Below are positions 11,187 to 24,200 of a DNA stretch of 64,000 nucleotides, one piece after another. The stretch is from Reclinomonas americana ATCC 50394. Lineage: Eukaryota > Jakobida > Jakobea > Jakobida. Within the stretch, counting starts at the first letter, position 1; each line of letters begins with the position of its first letter. Location of the stretch: NCBI GenBank assembly GCA_048213135.1, contig PS015045.1, forward strand, positions 55,100 to 119,099, read 5' to 3'. Below the pieces are notes generated by a model. That model was given only the letters and a program-made list of their open reading frames with translations. It had not been told where the DNA came from and did no database searches. The translations under genes were made by a program, and so were the position numbers.

Positions 11187-14100
11187 ATGTCCGTCGCCTC
11201 CTCTCCGCTCAGCATCAACGTTGACGAGAGCAGCGAACACAGCGGCCTGCTCCTTCAGCAAACACGCAGCAGCGCACAATATGGAGCAGTCGACAATGAC
11301 GATGACGACGCACTGCTTTCTCCCGCCGAGGCGACCCGTGTGGCCGTCTACACAAGGCGATGGTGGGTGGTGTTTGTGTACTCGGGCATTGCCTTCTTGC
11401 AAGGTACAAGCACGTGCATTGATGATGAAATGAGATGATCATTTGTCTCACGCTTTTTTGTGGTGAAAAAGGGTGGTTTTGGGCGGTGCCAGGCACGATT
11501 GCCGTCAACATGCAGACTCTGTATGGCTATGGCGCCAACATGACTCAGCTGCTGGTCAACCTTGGTGCGCGCAGGCAGAGTCCACAGAGAGCACACTTTT
11601 CCCTGCGCTCACTTGCACGCACTTGCGTTCAGTTTTCCATACGCTTGTCCACGCTTTCCCGACTTTCACTCCCTCCACACACACTTGCACACTCTTCTAC
11701 GCCCTTTTACATACCTTTTCCACTCACTGCGACACATGTCCATGCATTTTTACACTCTTCCGCACACTTGCACACACTCTTTTACATAATGCCACTCACT
11801 TTCACGCACTTTCACACACTTGCACACTCTTCCCCACACTGCCATACACTTTCATGCACTTTCGCACACCTCCACACTCTTCCACAGACTTTTGCACACT
11901 TTTCTACACCTTTTCACCTTTCGCATACACTTCCAAACACTTCTACACACTTTCACACACTTTCCCACCCCTTTCCAACCGTCTACACACTTTACCACCT
12001 TTCGCACACTTGCAACACCTTTCTATTACACACCTGCACACACTTCCATGAGCCTCACACCCTTCCGCCTTTTCACGCCCTTCCAAACACTTCCACTTCC
12101 ACACTTCAACACTCTTTCCCACGCTTCCGCTCATTTTGTCTTGCCTTCCTACAGGCCCCATCTACTTCCTACCCACGGCAGTGCCTCTCGGACTATGGAT
12201 GGACCGGCCTGGTGGCATTCGACAAGCGGTGATCTTTGGCTACGTGTGTGTGGTGGGCGGGGCGCTCATTCGGTGCTTTGCGAAGGACGACTCGACGACG
12301 GCACTGGTGCTGCTCATCATTAGCTTCTCGTTGAATTCGGTGGCGGGACCCGTGGCCATGGGAGCGCCGTCGAAGATCAGTGAGTCGTGGTTTCCGGTGC
12401 ATGAACGAACCACAGCCACGGCCATCATGGCTGGTGAGTGAGAGAGCGAGTGCGAGAGAGACGAGGAAGTATTGACTCATGCGAGGAAATGCGCAGAGGC
12501 CAACTCGTTTGGACTGGCGGCGGCGTTCATCGTTGGCCCGCTGATTGTGACCTCGGTGGATATGTCGCAGATGGTGCGCGCATACGTGTGTGCGTGCCGG
12601 TGTTGGTTTTGGTGATTGCTTATTTGGCGGTGGTGTGTTAGTTGCTCTTCAACTATGTTTGTTTGGCGATTGCGGTGCCATTCGCCGCCGCGTCAATCAT
12701 CTACTTCCCCTCGTTGCCGCCGCTGCCGCCGACACCGTCGGCGTCGAAGAGCAGCTTGTTGGAGAAGCGCCTCACGCTGCGTGTGTTTTGGGAGGATCTG
12801 AAGGCGCTGTCGCGGAACAAGTCGTTTTGGATTATCAGCTTGTCGTTGCGTGTGTGTGCGAAGTGCATGCGTGTGCGTTGCTGGAGGAGACACGCACTCA
12901 CATTTGTGTACACCTGTAGATACGGCGTCACAACAGGTGCGAAGTCTACGGATGGTGCAGGTTGAGTGTGCAGACTGAGGAAGCTGTTCTGCGTGCGCAG
13001 GTGTCTATGGCGCGTGGGGCACGATCTTGGATCTGAATCTCGGCAATCTGGGGTACAATCAGGTGCGGAGGTGGAAGAGAGTGAGAGAGGGAGCACGAGA
13101 GAGAGGAAAATGGAGAGCACCGCCATGAAGGTGTCGGCGAGGAAGTGTCACGACACTCTCCTCTTCTCTTGTATGAGTACACAAAGTGCAATAGAGAGAG
13201 AGAGGAAACGGGAGAGCATCAGCATGAGGAAGTTGATGAGGAGCAAGAAACCACTTGGTCGTTTCTCGCCACTCTCTTCTTCTCGAGCATGCAGACATTA
13301 GAAGCAAGAAAGGGGGAGAGAGAGAAAAGGAAGCGCATCAAGATGAGAGGAAGTGCCTTACCGCTCTCTTCTTCTCGAGCATGCAGATAGTTGGAGCAAG
13401 TGTGTGTATGAGAGAGAGAGAGAGAGAGAGAGGAAACGAGAGCACCAGCATGAGGGAGCGAGTCGGCGAGGAAGTGTCGCGGCACTCTCCGACGCAGACA
13501 CGAAAGAGAGAGAGAGAGGTATGGAGGTGAGTGACGAAATACGAGCGCTTGCAGGAGGGAGTCGATGGAGAACAAGAGCCACCTTGAAGTGACTCGTCAA
13601 GCTCCTCTTCTCGCGCTTGCTGGCATGAAGAGCAAAAAAGAGAGGGAGAGAGGAACGAAGGGGGGAGAAAGATTGAGCACCAGCATGAGGGAGTCAGTGT
13701 GGAACAAGAAACCACTATTTGAAGTGTCGTGCCACTCCAGTGCTCTCCTCTTCTCGTGCACAGAGAGAGCGAGAGAGAGCTCGCCGCCACATCGCACTCT
13801 CCCCTCACTTCCCCCCGCAGACTGTCGCCGGGTGGGTCGGCTTCTCCGGCACCGTCGCCGGCAACATCGGCGGTATCTTCTTTGCTCGGCTGGCCGATCG
13901 GTACAGCAACCACAGGCGAGTGCTCATCTTCTTGCTGGTGGTCTCCACGGTGTCCTTTGTTGGATTCGCCCTCGTCCCGCTGCTTCCTGCGTCGTGGGTA
14001 CCGCGCGGTGGCGCCGCTGGCGAGGCGCTGTTCTTTGTGTTCGCCACCATTGGCGGACTCGTCCTCAACTCCACCATTCCGTTGAGCTACGAAATCGGTG

Positions 14101-14552
14101 TGGAGGTCACCTATCCGCGACCAGAGGCCACTGTGGTGCGTCGATGATGCAGGAGTAGAGGGCTGACAGGAGGGGTGTCTTACCTGTGCACACAGGTCAC
14201 GATTTTGGCAATGTGGAACAATGTCGGTGCGCTGATTTTCCTCGGTGTGCCGATCGACCAGCTGGGAACTGCATGGCTCAACTGGTGTGTGTGTCTTTGT
14301 GTTTGCATTGCTCCTCATTTTGTGTGCTCACGTGATATCGGCAGGTTCATGGCGGCGTGCTGTTTGTTGCGGAAAGCACTTGCTTTGGAGCACGCATGGA
14401 TAATGGTGATTTGACGTGGTTGGTTGCACAGGTTCGGCACGGTGCTCATCATCTTCTTCCTGGACAACAAGAAACTGCGTCTCGAGTACGACGAGACGCA
14501 CAAGGCCGTCATGGCGTCGCCCACGTCAGGGAAACTTACGCTGCGGTTGTAA
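11187..14552 (+). CDS. SLC49A4: SLC49A4 (DIRC2)-like lysosomal MFS transporter
   Basis: This is a major-facilitator protein of the SLC49 family; animal SLC49A4 is a lysosomal membrane transporter. Eleven exons join in frame (11187-11403, 11472-11564, 12155-12433, 12497-12573, 12642-12844, 12920-12936, 13001-13062, 13821-14135, 14196-14284, 14345-14365, 14432-14552) to give 497 residues. Family landmarks: RRWWVVFVYSGIAFLQG in TM1; GPIYFLPTAVPLGLWMDRPG; the ERTTATAI loop; PPLPPTPS in the central loop; TVAGWVGFSGTVAGNIGG; YEIGVEVTYPRPE. An acidic dileucine EHSGLL near residue 20 sits where animal SLC49A4 has its lysosomal sorting signal. The first ATG is used. Introns 5 and 10 have GTTGCG donors, and exon 6 is a 17-nt microexon. 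The substrate cannot be inferred from sequence. Confidence 0.5.
11590..12150. repeat. CACACTTTC-type minisatellite in SLC49A4 intron 2
   Basis: A pyrimidine/AC-rich degenerate tandem array of roughly 10-25 bp units (CACACTTTCACACACTT variants) fills intron 2. It creates spurious His/Thr/Phe-rich open frames in all + frames. Coding resumes at 12155. Confidence 0.5.
13080..13800. repeat. Tandem repeats with acceptor-like ends in SLC49A4 intron 7
   Basis: Diverged units of about 110-130 bp each contain a CACTCTC-CTCTTCTC stretch often followed by TGCAG or CGCAG (near 13170, 13275, 13370, 13490, 13600, 13745), with purine-rich AAGAGAGAG between them. The true acceptor at 13820 resembles the last unit. 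Confidence 0.5.
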
Positions 14553-14884
14553 AAATGTAGTTTGTCGATAGAGATGTGATATGATTTGCAGGCCAAGATC
14601 AATTTTCGTGCAGCGCACGCGACCTCTGGAGCCGTGTGCAGGCGTGTGGCAAGTGCTGCCGTACATGCACGGCCAGCCTCACAAGACAGAGAAGTCGACG
14701 CAGACGTCGACGTCACAGATCGAGATAAAGAAGAAATTCGAAGGTTCAAGAGAACTTGCACTCATTAGGAGGAGGTAGAGGGTGTAGAGAGGAGAGAGAA
14801 GAGAGCATGAAGCAAAGGAATAGAAGAACGACAAGCTTGGCATGTCCTTCACGCAGTCCTGTGTATTTGTCTCTTGCAGCAGGA

Positions 14885-15055
14885 ATGAGTGGCGCCGAGG
14901 TCAACATGTGGGTCTCTCAGCGACCACCCTTCCCGCTCTCCATGTACCCCATGCTGGCGCTCATTCTGATCACACTGGGATTGCTGTCGGCGAGCTGGTT
15001 CAGTCTGTTGCGTGACATGTGTGACACGCACACTCACTCACACAGACACACGTGC

Positions 15056-15087
<32 letters not shown>

Positions 15088-16464
15088 CGTGTGTGTGTGA
15101 GAGAGAGTGTGTGTGTGCGTGCATGTGACGATTCTCCGTGTCCAATTGATGCATTTCATCATTGTTGGTCTTCTCACTCACCTCCTTCCTCTTCGCTCTT
15201 CTTGTTCTTCTTGTTCTCCTCCTTTGNNNNNNNNNNNNNNNNNNNNCTCTCTTCTTCTTCTTCTTCTTCTTCTCTTCTTCTTCTTCTTCTTCTTCCTCAT
15301 CTTGTTCTCCTCCTCCTCCTTTGCATTCTCCTCATCCTCCATTTTGTTCTTCTCGGTCTTTCCTTTCTTCTCCTCCTCCTTGTTCTTCTTCTTCTTGTTG
15401 TTCCCCTCCTTGTTCTCCTCCATTGCCGTCTCCTTCCTGCTGCTCTTCTTCTTCTCCTCGTTCTTCTCATTCTCATCCTTCTCCTCTTCGCTCTCATCTT
15501 CCATTATGTTGTTCTCGATCTTTCTCATCGTTCTTCTCCTCATCTTCTTCTTGTTGTTCCCCTCCTTGTTCTCGTCTCCTTCCTGCTTCTCTTCTTCTTC
15601 TCTCCTCTTTCTTCTCATTCTCATCCTTTTCCTCTTTTCGCTTTCTTCCTCCATTTTGTTGTTCTCGGTCTTTCCTTTCTTCTTCTCCTCATTGTTCTTT
15701 GTCTTCTTCTTGCTCCCCTCCTTGTTCTCCTCCACCGCCGTCTCCTTAGTGTTGTTCGTCTCCTCCTCGTTCTTCTCATTCTCATCCTTCTCCTTTTTCG
15801 CTCTCATCCTCCATTTTGTTGCTCTCGGTCTTTCTCATTCTTCTCTTCCTCCTTGTTCTTTGTCTTCTTCTTGTTCTCCTCCACCGCCGTCTCCTTCCTG
15901 CTGCTCTTCTTCTGCTTCTTCTCGTTCTTCTCATTCTCATCCTTCTTCTCTTTTTGCTCCAATCTGTGTCATCCATTGTTCATCGTTCTTCCTGATTCTC
16001 GTTCTTCTCCTCCTCGTCCTTCTTTCTCCTTCTCATTCTTCTGTTTGTTCACCCCCTTTTTCGTGTTGTTGTTCTTCTTCTTCTCCACCTCCTCGTTCCT
16101 CTTCATCTTTGTCTCATTCTCAGCCTCTCTCTTGCGGTTTCTTCTTCTAGCTCTCATCCTCGCCCTCTTTGTTCTTCTTATTCTTCTCCTTTCCTTTTCC
16201 TTCTTCTCGTCTTCTGCTCCTCGTCCTCTTCCGGCTTCTTCTCCTCCTCTCCCTTGTTCTTCTTCTTCTTCTTCCCTTTTCCTCCTTATTTTTGTCGCTC
16301 ACCTCTTCTCCCTCTCTTCCTCTTTTCGCTTGTGCAGCTACGAGATCAACACCAAGAAGGAGAACCGCAACGTCGTCAAGGAGGTCTTCATCGCTGTGCT
16401 GTCGTCGGTGCTGCTCGGCTCGGGCGTACTCTTTGTGCTCTTGGCCTGTGGATTATTCGTATGA
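14885..16464 (+). CDS. TMEM258: TMEM258, oligosaccharyltransferase subunit (Ost5-like)
   Basis: TMEM258 is a small two-TM subunit of the ER oligosaccharyltransferase complex, which N-glycosylates nascent proteins. Two exons, 14885-15006 and 16338-16464, join in phase 2 to give 82 residues (human 79). TM1 is MLALILITLGLLSASWFSL. A YEINTKKENRNVVKEV loop follows. TM2 ends in LLGSGVLFVLLACGLFV, close to the animal C-terminus. The frame and the conserved WF..YE junction require the donor at 15007 (GTTGCG). The single 1.33-kb intron is almost entirely a polypyrimidine repeat with a 20-N gap at 15227-15246. The gene starts 333 bp after the SLC49A4 stop, on the same strand. Identification is firm. 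Confidence 0.5.
15180..16330. repeat. (TTC/CTC)n polypyrimidine tract in the TMEM258 intron
   Basis: About 1.1 kb of TTCTTC/CTCCTC with embedded copies of a longer unit (CTCATCCTCCATTTTGTTG and TTCTCGGTCTTTC recur every 130-170 bp). It produces a spurious Leu/Ser/Phe frame on + and a Glu/Lys/Arg frame on -. Confidence 0.5.
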
Positions 16465-16533
16465 TGGCGGTAGCAGCGAGACGAGAGAAGAGAGACAGAG
16501 CGAGGGATGTTTTTGTAAGAGACATATATTTGT

Positions 16534-19500
16534 TCATACAAAGATGACCTCGCATGCCATCTCCGGGAACGATCCTTGCTGCTGCATGAGGGTGACTTTT
16601 GACACAGTGGACTCCAGCTTGGCTTGTCGTTCGGCAATCTGCATGCACGCACATAGAGAGAAGAGAGCGGATGAATGGCAGGAAATAGAAAAGGTGATAA
16701 GACGAGAGATGACCGAAGCAGGTGGTCGATACCGAAGACATAGAAGACAGCAAAAAAAGTGCTCAACTGGAGAACAAACAGCACTGGCAAGAAAGCAGAG
16801 AGAGAGCGGGCGACAGAGCGCACATCTCACTGCCCCACGCACACATACGCGACAGAAACAACGAGAAAGACGTCAGCTGGCGCGCTTCCCTTACCCCCCT
16901 CCCCCCCTCCCCTTCCCCCTAATTCCCCCCTCCTCTCTCACCTGCTTCTCCACCATGCTCAGCTGCTCCTCCACCATCCTAATCGACGTCTGCGCGGCAT
17001 GCGACAACTGATACTCCTCCAACTGCAGACGATGCTTGTGCGCCTGAATATTGGCCAGTTGCAACAGGCGCCGGTCCTCACTCAACTCCTCCAGCAGCTT
17101 GAGTTTGGCCTTGCCGTCCTCCAGCACCTGCACATTATCGTGAGATACACACGCACTTGTCAAAGAAGCTCAGCTGCCAAGTTTCTCACCTTGTGCAATC
17201 TCTCCACCATGGCGTGCCAATCGCCCGTCGGCACCTGCTCGGCCACATTGCGCGTCCGCTCCAGCCAATGCCGCACAGCTGGCACGCACGTACGCAGCAC
17301 CTGAGCCTCCGCCTGGTACACCAGCAACGCATGAGAAACCATCACGCACAGCGCTCTCACTCGCCAATCGCCCCGCCTCTCACCTTGCACCACTCCGTGG
17401 CCGCCGCATCCATGATCGTCTTCTCGTTGCGCAGCGCCTCCGCCATCTGTCGGAACACGGCATGGGCGGCCTTTTGCGCCGTCATAATCTTGTCTTGGTG
17501 CTTCGAGACCCACTCGCACGCCTCTGCCACGGCCTTGGCAATGGCGTCGTCCGACACGGGCGGTGCAGNNNNNNNNNNNNNNNNNNNNAGCAGTGGCAGC
17601 ATCGTCGAGTAATCGAGGCGGTACGAGGACGACGAGGAGCCGACGGGTGCCTGCATGGACCGCAATCGATTTTTTTGTGAGAATTCAACAAACGCCAGTG
17701 TTCATGACTGAACAAACACACTCACCCACGGCTGCTCGAGGTTGCTCAACACAACGGTGCTCTCACCGCGGAGGCGAACGAACTCCTTAAACACGTCGAG
17801 TTCGTGTTGTATTCTCCGCAGCAGCTGCTCCCGTGACTGAAGATCGACAATGATGCGAGTGAGTGGATAATAAAAGAGAGAATGCAAGGATATTGACACT
17901 CATAAACAACACATTCTCAAGCTCTAGCATGAACACACAAAGAATTGAAGCATGATTTCTGTCACCTGACATCTTTCGCTCTCCTCTTGCTTTCTCACCT
18001 CCATTCTCTTCAAATGTTCTCACCCTCTCATACACCCAAAAACCGTGCAAGCTCGCGAATCCCAACTATCCTCTGCATTCTGTTGTCCTCCTCCCTAAAT
18101 CTCCACTTCAGTCACTCACCCTCATCACAACTATTCTCACTCTCTCACACACACCCATAAACCGTGCGTGCTCGCGCTCAACCCAGTCTCCTCTGCATTC
18201 TGCTTTCCTCACCCCCAGTCTCATCTTCATTCACACTCGCTCGCACACGCGCGCACTGAAATGAACACATTCTGTTCACTTCAAATTCCAACTCTGCGTG
18301 CCCACCATACTGTCTGTTCTTTCGCCCTTGTCTCGCAATATATGTGAATGCTCGACGCGATGAATTCACAGTATCCTCGTGCGTGAGCCAAGGTAACGAG
18401 CCAACACTTCCCTCTCTTCTCTCTCTCTCTCTCTTTCTCTCTCACTTCTTCTTCTCACACACACAGTGCAGACTTGTGCGTACAGCCAACACTTCCCTCT
18501 CCTCTCTCTCTCGCCCACCTCCCTCTCTCTCTCTCTCTTCTTCTCACACACACAGTGCAGACTTGTGCGTATGTGTGTCTGTCTATCAGTCGACCTGCCT
18601 GTTCCTCTCCACGCTGCCTTTTCTCCAATCCTCACCCTTCGTCTCTCCTCTTCATTCGCTTTCGCCTCTCCCGTACATCTTCCCTTCTCTCTCACCCTCT
18701 CCCACTCAAATCATACTTCTCTAACCTTTTCGCGACACACAATCCTTGCACACTCACTCATTACCTATCTATTCGCCATGCTCTCTCTCAGCATCCTCAT
18801 GTCTTTTGTCATCCTTTCATGTCTTTCCTCTCTCTTCTCTTTCCCTCCCTCTCCTTTTCCTCCCTCCTTCTCCTATTCCCTCTCTTCTCCTCTTTTCCCC
18901 CTAACCCACCTTATCCCTCTCCGCCACCAGCGAATTGAGGGTGGCCCTCGCATCTAGATTCGAGCGATCGCCCAGCACCTTGGCCACCTGCTGCACCACC
19001 ACATTCTCCAACTCCGCCGTGCTCGCCACCAGCTGCGCCACGCCGTGCACGTCAACCTGCGGCGGCAGGCCCGTAATGTCTTCGGCGACCTCGCACAAGA
19101 CACCCACCGCCGTGGTGCGACAGTAGGGTAGCCGTGAGGCGAGCGTCGCGCGCAGATCCGACAGCAACGCGTGCAGCGATCGATCGGCAAACACCACGCG
19201 CGGCAACACACCCTGCAGCGGCTGCGGCGTGGGCGATGGTGACGGCGCNNNNNNNNNNNNNNNNNNNNTGAACTCGCGGCGGCAGCGGCAGCAGCTGCAG
19301 CACTCTTGGAGGACGACGACGACGACGGCGGCGGCGCAGCACCCAACGGCAGCGACAGTCGCGCCGCCGTGTCACTGGACATGGCACGTGGCGCGGCCGC
19401 CGTCGTCGGCGTGGGAGACGATTTGACACTCGGTGGCGAGCCACCAGGAGTGCCATCGCCGTTGAAACGCGCCGCTCGTTTCTTCTTGGCCTCCAACTCG

Positions 19501-20449
19501 GCGAGGGTCTCCGTATCCAGCGTCATTGACGATCCCGTTAGGTTTTGCCTGCATGCGAGAATGAGTGATAAAGAGAGAGATACGAGAGGTAGGAGGAGGT
19601 GATGACATCACTCACCGGCGTGCTTTCTTCAACTCCTTCAGGCAATTGTCGAGACGACGCACCAATCCGGTCGCCAGCTTGCCATTGGAGCGCTCTTTCG
19701 TCAACGCCGGACGCCAGTGTGAAAACCACGCGTGCATGTACTCCACGCGAGTGGCGCTCTCCTCCGCGTTGTTGCCGTGGTGGAACGAGCAACGACGCTG
19801 GTTGTGCGATCGGTGCGTTCGGCACTTGGTCTCCATCCACAGCACGGGGTGGAAGAGCAGTTCGGAGACCGAGTGAGCGAAGATGCAGGTCGGGGAGCAC
19901 TGAGGGACCGAGGGTCCGCCGGGCATGCGCTTGGCGTATGACTGGGGGGTGGGAAAGGGTGAATAGGGGGGAAAGGGGGAAGGGGGAAGGGGGGAAAGAG
20001 GAAGAGGGGAAGAGAGAGCAACGGACAATTGAAACACATACTGCTTGCGTGCGTGTGTGCAACAAGGGACGCAGTGAGTGAGACTTACGAGGGGGGACTG
20101 GAGAGGAGACAAACGACAACAACATAAAGTAAGAGTGCGAAAACAATCGTGCAATCTCAATACACAGTCGCATGCACTCCCCAACCGGCACGCACCTGTC
20201 GGCAAGCCTGTGGCAGGTAGAACACTTGCATGGGGTTCCGTCGCTTCTCGAACGGCATGTGTGCATGCAAGCACAGAGGGTCCACACATTTGCGACGAGG
20301 GCAGTCCACGCCGCCGAGCACGCATAGTTCGTCGGTGTTGAGCACTAATGGGGGAGAAGAAGAAGGGAAAGGGTTAGGTCGAAGGGGAGGAGAGGGGGGC
20401 GAGAGAGAAGGGGGAAAGGGAGGGAAGGGAGAGAAGGAGGAAAGGGAGA

Positions 20450-20503
<54 letters not shown>

Positions 20504-21226
20504 AGAAGAGAGAGAGAGAGACGAGACGACGAAGAACGAAACGAAGAACGAACAAAGTAAGACGAACAAACGAAGAAGAGAGAGAGAGAGAGAGAGAAGA
20601 AGAGGAGAAGAAGAGAGAGGAGAGAGAAGAACAAGACGAGACGACACGACGACGACNNNNNNNNNNNNNNNNNNNNNNNNNNNNNNNNNNNNNNNNNNNN
20701 NNNNNNNNNNNNNNNNNNNNNNNNNNNNNNNNNNNNNNNNNNNNNNNNNNNNNNNNNNNNNNNNNNNNNNNNNNNNNNNNNNNNNNNNNNNNNNNNNNNN
20801 NNNNNNNNNNNNNNNNNNNNNNNNNNNNNNNNNNNNNNNNNNNNNNNNNNNNNNNNNNNNNNNNNNNNNNNNNNNNNNNNNNNNNNNNNNNNNNNNNNNN
20901 NNNNNNNNNNNNNNNNNNNNNNNNNNNNNNNNNNNNNNNNNNNNNNNNNNNNNNNNNNNNNNNNNNNNNNNNNNNNNNNNNNNNNNNNNNNNNNNNNNNN
21001 NNNNNNNNNNNNNNNNNNNNNNNNNNNNNNNNNNNNNNNNNNNNNNNNNNNNNNNNNNNNNNNNNNNNNNNNNNNNNNNNNNNNNNNNNNNNNNNNNNNN
21101 NNNNNNNNNNNNNNNNNNNNNNNNNNNNNNNNNNNNNNNNNNNNNNNNNNNNNNNNNNNNNNNNNNNNNNNNNNNNNNNNNNNNNNNNNNNNNNNNNNNN
21201 NNNNNNNNNNNNNNNNNNNNNNNNNN

Positions 21227-21264
<38 letters not shown>

Positions 21265-24200
21265 GCAATAGAGGAAGAACAACAAGTATTCGCACAATAC
21301 CCAGCTTGAATTTGTGGAAACGAGTGCGATGACGAGCGCCAAACAAAGCAAGAAGGTACAAACGTATTCCTTCACCCTCGCCTCTCCCCCTTCCCCCCTC
21401 GCCCCTCGCCCCATCCACTCACCCGCGGTTGACGTCACCCTCACCGGCGCCTCGACACCCTCCTCCACTCCCCCCATCAGCGCATCCCCACCATCGTCCG
21501 CATAGTCCCCCTCGGCAAACTCCGCCGCCAGCTCGTCCTCATACGCAAACTCAATGTCCTCCGCCACATCCTCCAAATCCTCCTCGTCCAACATGTCCAT
21601 AATGTCGCCCGTGTCCTCCACCAGCAGCGCGTCGTCGTCGTCGTCAGCGTCGCGATCAAACACGCCGGGGAAGGCGGACAGGTTGCTATAGTCCTCCTCG
21701 TCGCCGTCGTGCACAAATTGCCGTGCGCGTGGGACCGCCAGTGCGTCTGCTTGTACAAGGAAAGCAGGTGTGAAAGAAAAGAATGATAATGAATCAAGGG
21801 TGGGACACGTACCACCACTCGGATGTCGCACTTGCACTCGCAACAACGACTCCACCTCGGCCAGCAGGTGCCGGTTCAACGACGACTTTTGTGCATCGGT
21901 CGCAATCTCCAACAATCGCAGTGTCTGGTTGCCGCGAGTTGGATGCAGTGCATCGCGAAACGCCTCCAGCGTGGCGTCCGTGATGGGATTGCCGGCCGCG
22001 TGCAGCTCACGCAAGTGCGAGTTCTTCAACAGAGCCGCCGCAATGGCAATCATGCCGTCGTCGCTGATGGCGCCGGCGCTAATGTCCAGCACGCAGAGAG
22101 AGACGGGGTTCTCCTCCACCAGCGTGGCAATGTGGCGGGCGGCCGCCGCCGACACGCAATCTGTGCGCGAGAAAAAAAAAAGGTGAGAATGCCGATGATA
22201 AAAAGAGATGATGATGGGACAGACGCAACTCGTCACGCGAAACTCGCGCAATCGCTGCGATTGCAGAATGCCCATGGCGAGCAGGCGAATGTTGTCGTCG
22301 GTGAGCGGGTTGGCGCTGAGGCGGAGGGCGCGGAGGGACAGCTTGGCCTCGGCGAGGGCGCTGGCCAGCGAGCCGACAGGGGCGCCAGTGATTTTGTTGC
22401 GCGAGAGGTCGAGCATGCGCAGTCGGCGGCTGCGTTCGACGAATGGTCGGAGGGCTTCCAGGCCGCCGCCGACGATCGAGCAGCCTTGAGGGGGGGAAGG
22501 GCGATGAGGGAAAGGGGGAAGGAGGAAAAGGGGAAGGAGGAGGGGAGAGGGGAGCAAAGGGGGAGGGGGAGAGGATGGGAAGGAAAGGGGGAGACACAAG
22601 AGGGAAGCACAAGGGGAAGGCACAAGGAGGGGAAGCACAAGAGGTAAGCACAAGAGGGAAGCACAAGGCGAAGCACAAGGAGAAGCACAAGGAGAAGCAC
22701 AAAGAGAGGCACAAGGGGGAAGCACAAGGCGAAGCGCAAGGGTGAAGAGAAAGTGGGAAGCACAAAGGGAAGCACAAGGGAGAAGGCCAAGGGAGAAGGC
22801 CAAGAAGGGAAGCACACGGGGGAAGGCCAAGGGGGAAGAGAACGGGAGGGCGAAGAGTGAATGAAATGGAAAGCGGAAGAGAGACACAGAGAGGTGAGAA
22901 GTATGACCAGGAAATACAACAAGAGAAACAAGAGAGATGTTCGACAATGATTAGAGGAGATGAACAGCAGTCCCACACGAGAGAAGAAACGGAGGAACAG
23001 AAAAGAAATCTGCACGAAAGAATCATCGTGTCAGCAATTAACGTACCACGGAAAGCAATGAGTTCCAGGCTCTGGTTATTCACCAAGCCCTTGCTGAGAA
23101 TGCTCATGATTTGCGTCGACAGTGGGATGTCTGCACCAGAGAATGAGTTGTGGCCACGGAAGATAAGGAGGAGTGAGACTCACCGCTGATCGTGAACTGC
23201 AGTACGGAGTTGTTCGTGGAGAAGAACTCGGCGAGTGCGCTGGCCATCTCGGGTGTCATGTTGGTGCCTGTGATGGGGATGGGAGTGAGAGAGGGATAGA
23301 GACACAGAAGGAAGGAGATAGAAGGCAGGAGACAGAAGGCAGGTGACAGAAGGAGAATGACTCGCGCATGCACGCTCTCTAAAGTCTCGAGAGATCTGCT
23401 CGACAAAGATGATGGACACAACGACGCAGAGGTTGGAAACGAAGAAGGGTACGACTCGCTGATGGGAAATCGAGAACGAGGGCGAGAGAGAACAAAGCGG
23501 AGAGTGAAGGAGAAATGAGAGAGGCAATGAGCATCGACATCCTCAATGTTAATCTGCATCCGCCAGTGCCCTTCCCCTCCACCCGAATCTCCGACTCACC
23601 CTCCACATGCACTCGCGCCACCCACGGCCACGACGGCATCAACAGCAGCACCTGCTGCAGCTGGACAGGCGACAGAGTGCCATCAATCACCAAAGTCTGC
23701 AACAAAAGGCGGGGAAAAGTCAGCAAACAAGTGCGAGAGAGAGAGACTCGCTGTCTCTCACACGCACAGACTCCGCCTCTATGCAAATCCTCTATCTCTC
23801 GCTCTCTCTCTCTCTCTCTCTCTCATTCTCCGATTGTGCGTTTCTCTGCAGACAACTGTTCAGCCTCACTAGCACGCACAAAGCCTCGTGCAGGACACAG
23901 TCGCTCTCTGTGTGTGAGAGAGTGTGTATGTGTGTGCAAGCGATTCTTTGCAAACAGTGTTGAGTCTCTCCCTCACGCAGACAGACACACAGTTACTCTC
24001 CTTCTTGGCTCTCTCTCTCTCTCTCTCTCTCCCACTCTTCTCTCTTTTCTCCGAATGTGTGCATTCCTGTGCATACAAGTGTTGAGCCCCTCTCACACGC
24101 ACAGAGGCACCCTCTGAGCACGACAGTCTCTCTCTCTCTCTCTCTCTCAGTGTGCAAGAGAGTGAGAGAGAAAGAGTGACAGAGAGGGTTTGCATTGCAT

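Noticed and set aside
11590-12232. His/Thr-rich frame joined to the SLC49A4 exon
   Set aside because: Translation of a CACACTTTC minisatellite; frame and homology support splicing from 11564 to 12155.
15052-16464. Long Leu/Ser/Phe frame resembling a 470-residue membrane protein
   Set aside because: It is translated polypyrimidine repeat inside the TMEM258 intron; only its last 42 residues are a real exon.
21227-21422. Continuation of the acidic LRR exon past 21423 as a C-terminus
   Set aside because: The frame stays open only into low-complexity sequence and a gap, and a good GTGAGT donor with matching phase exists at 21422.
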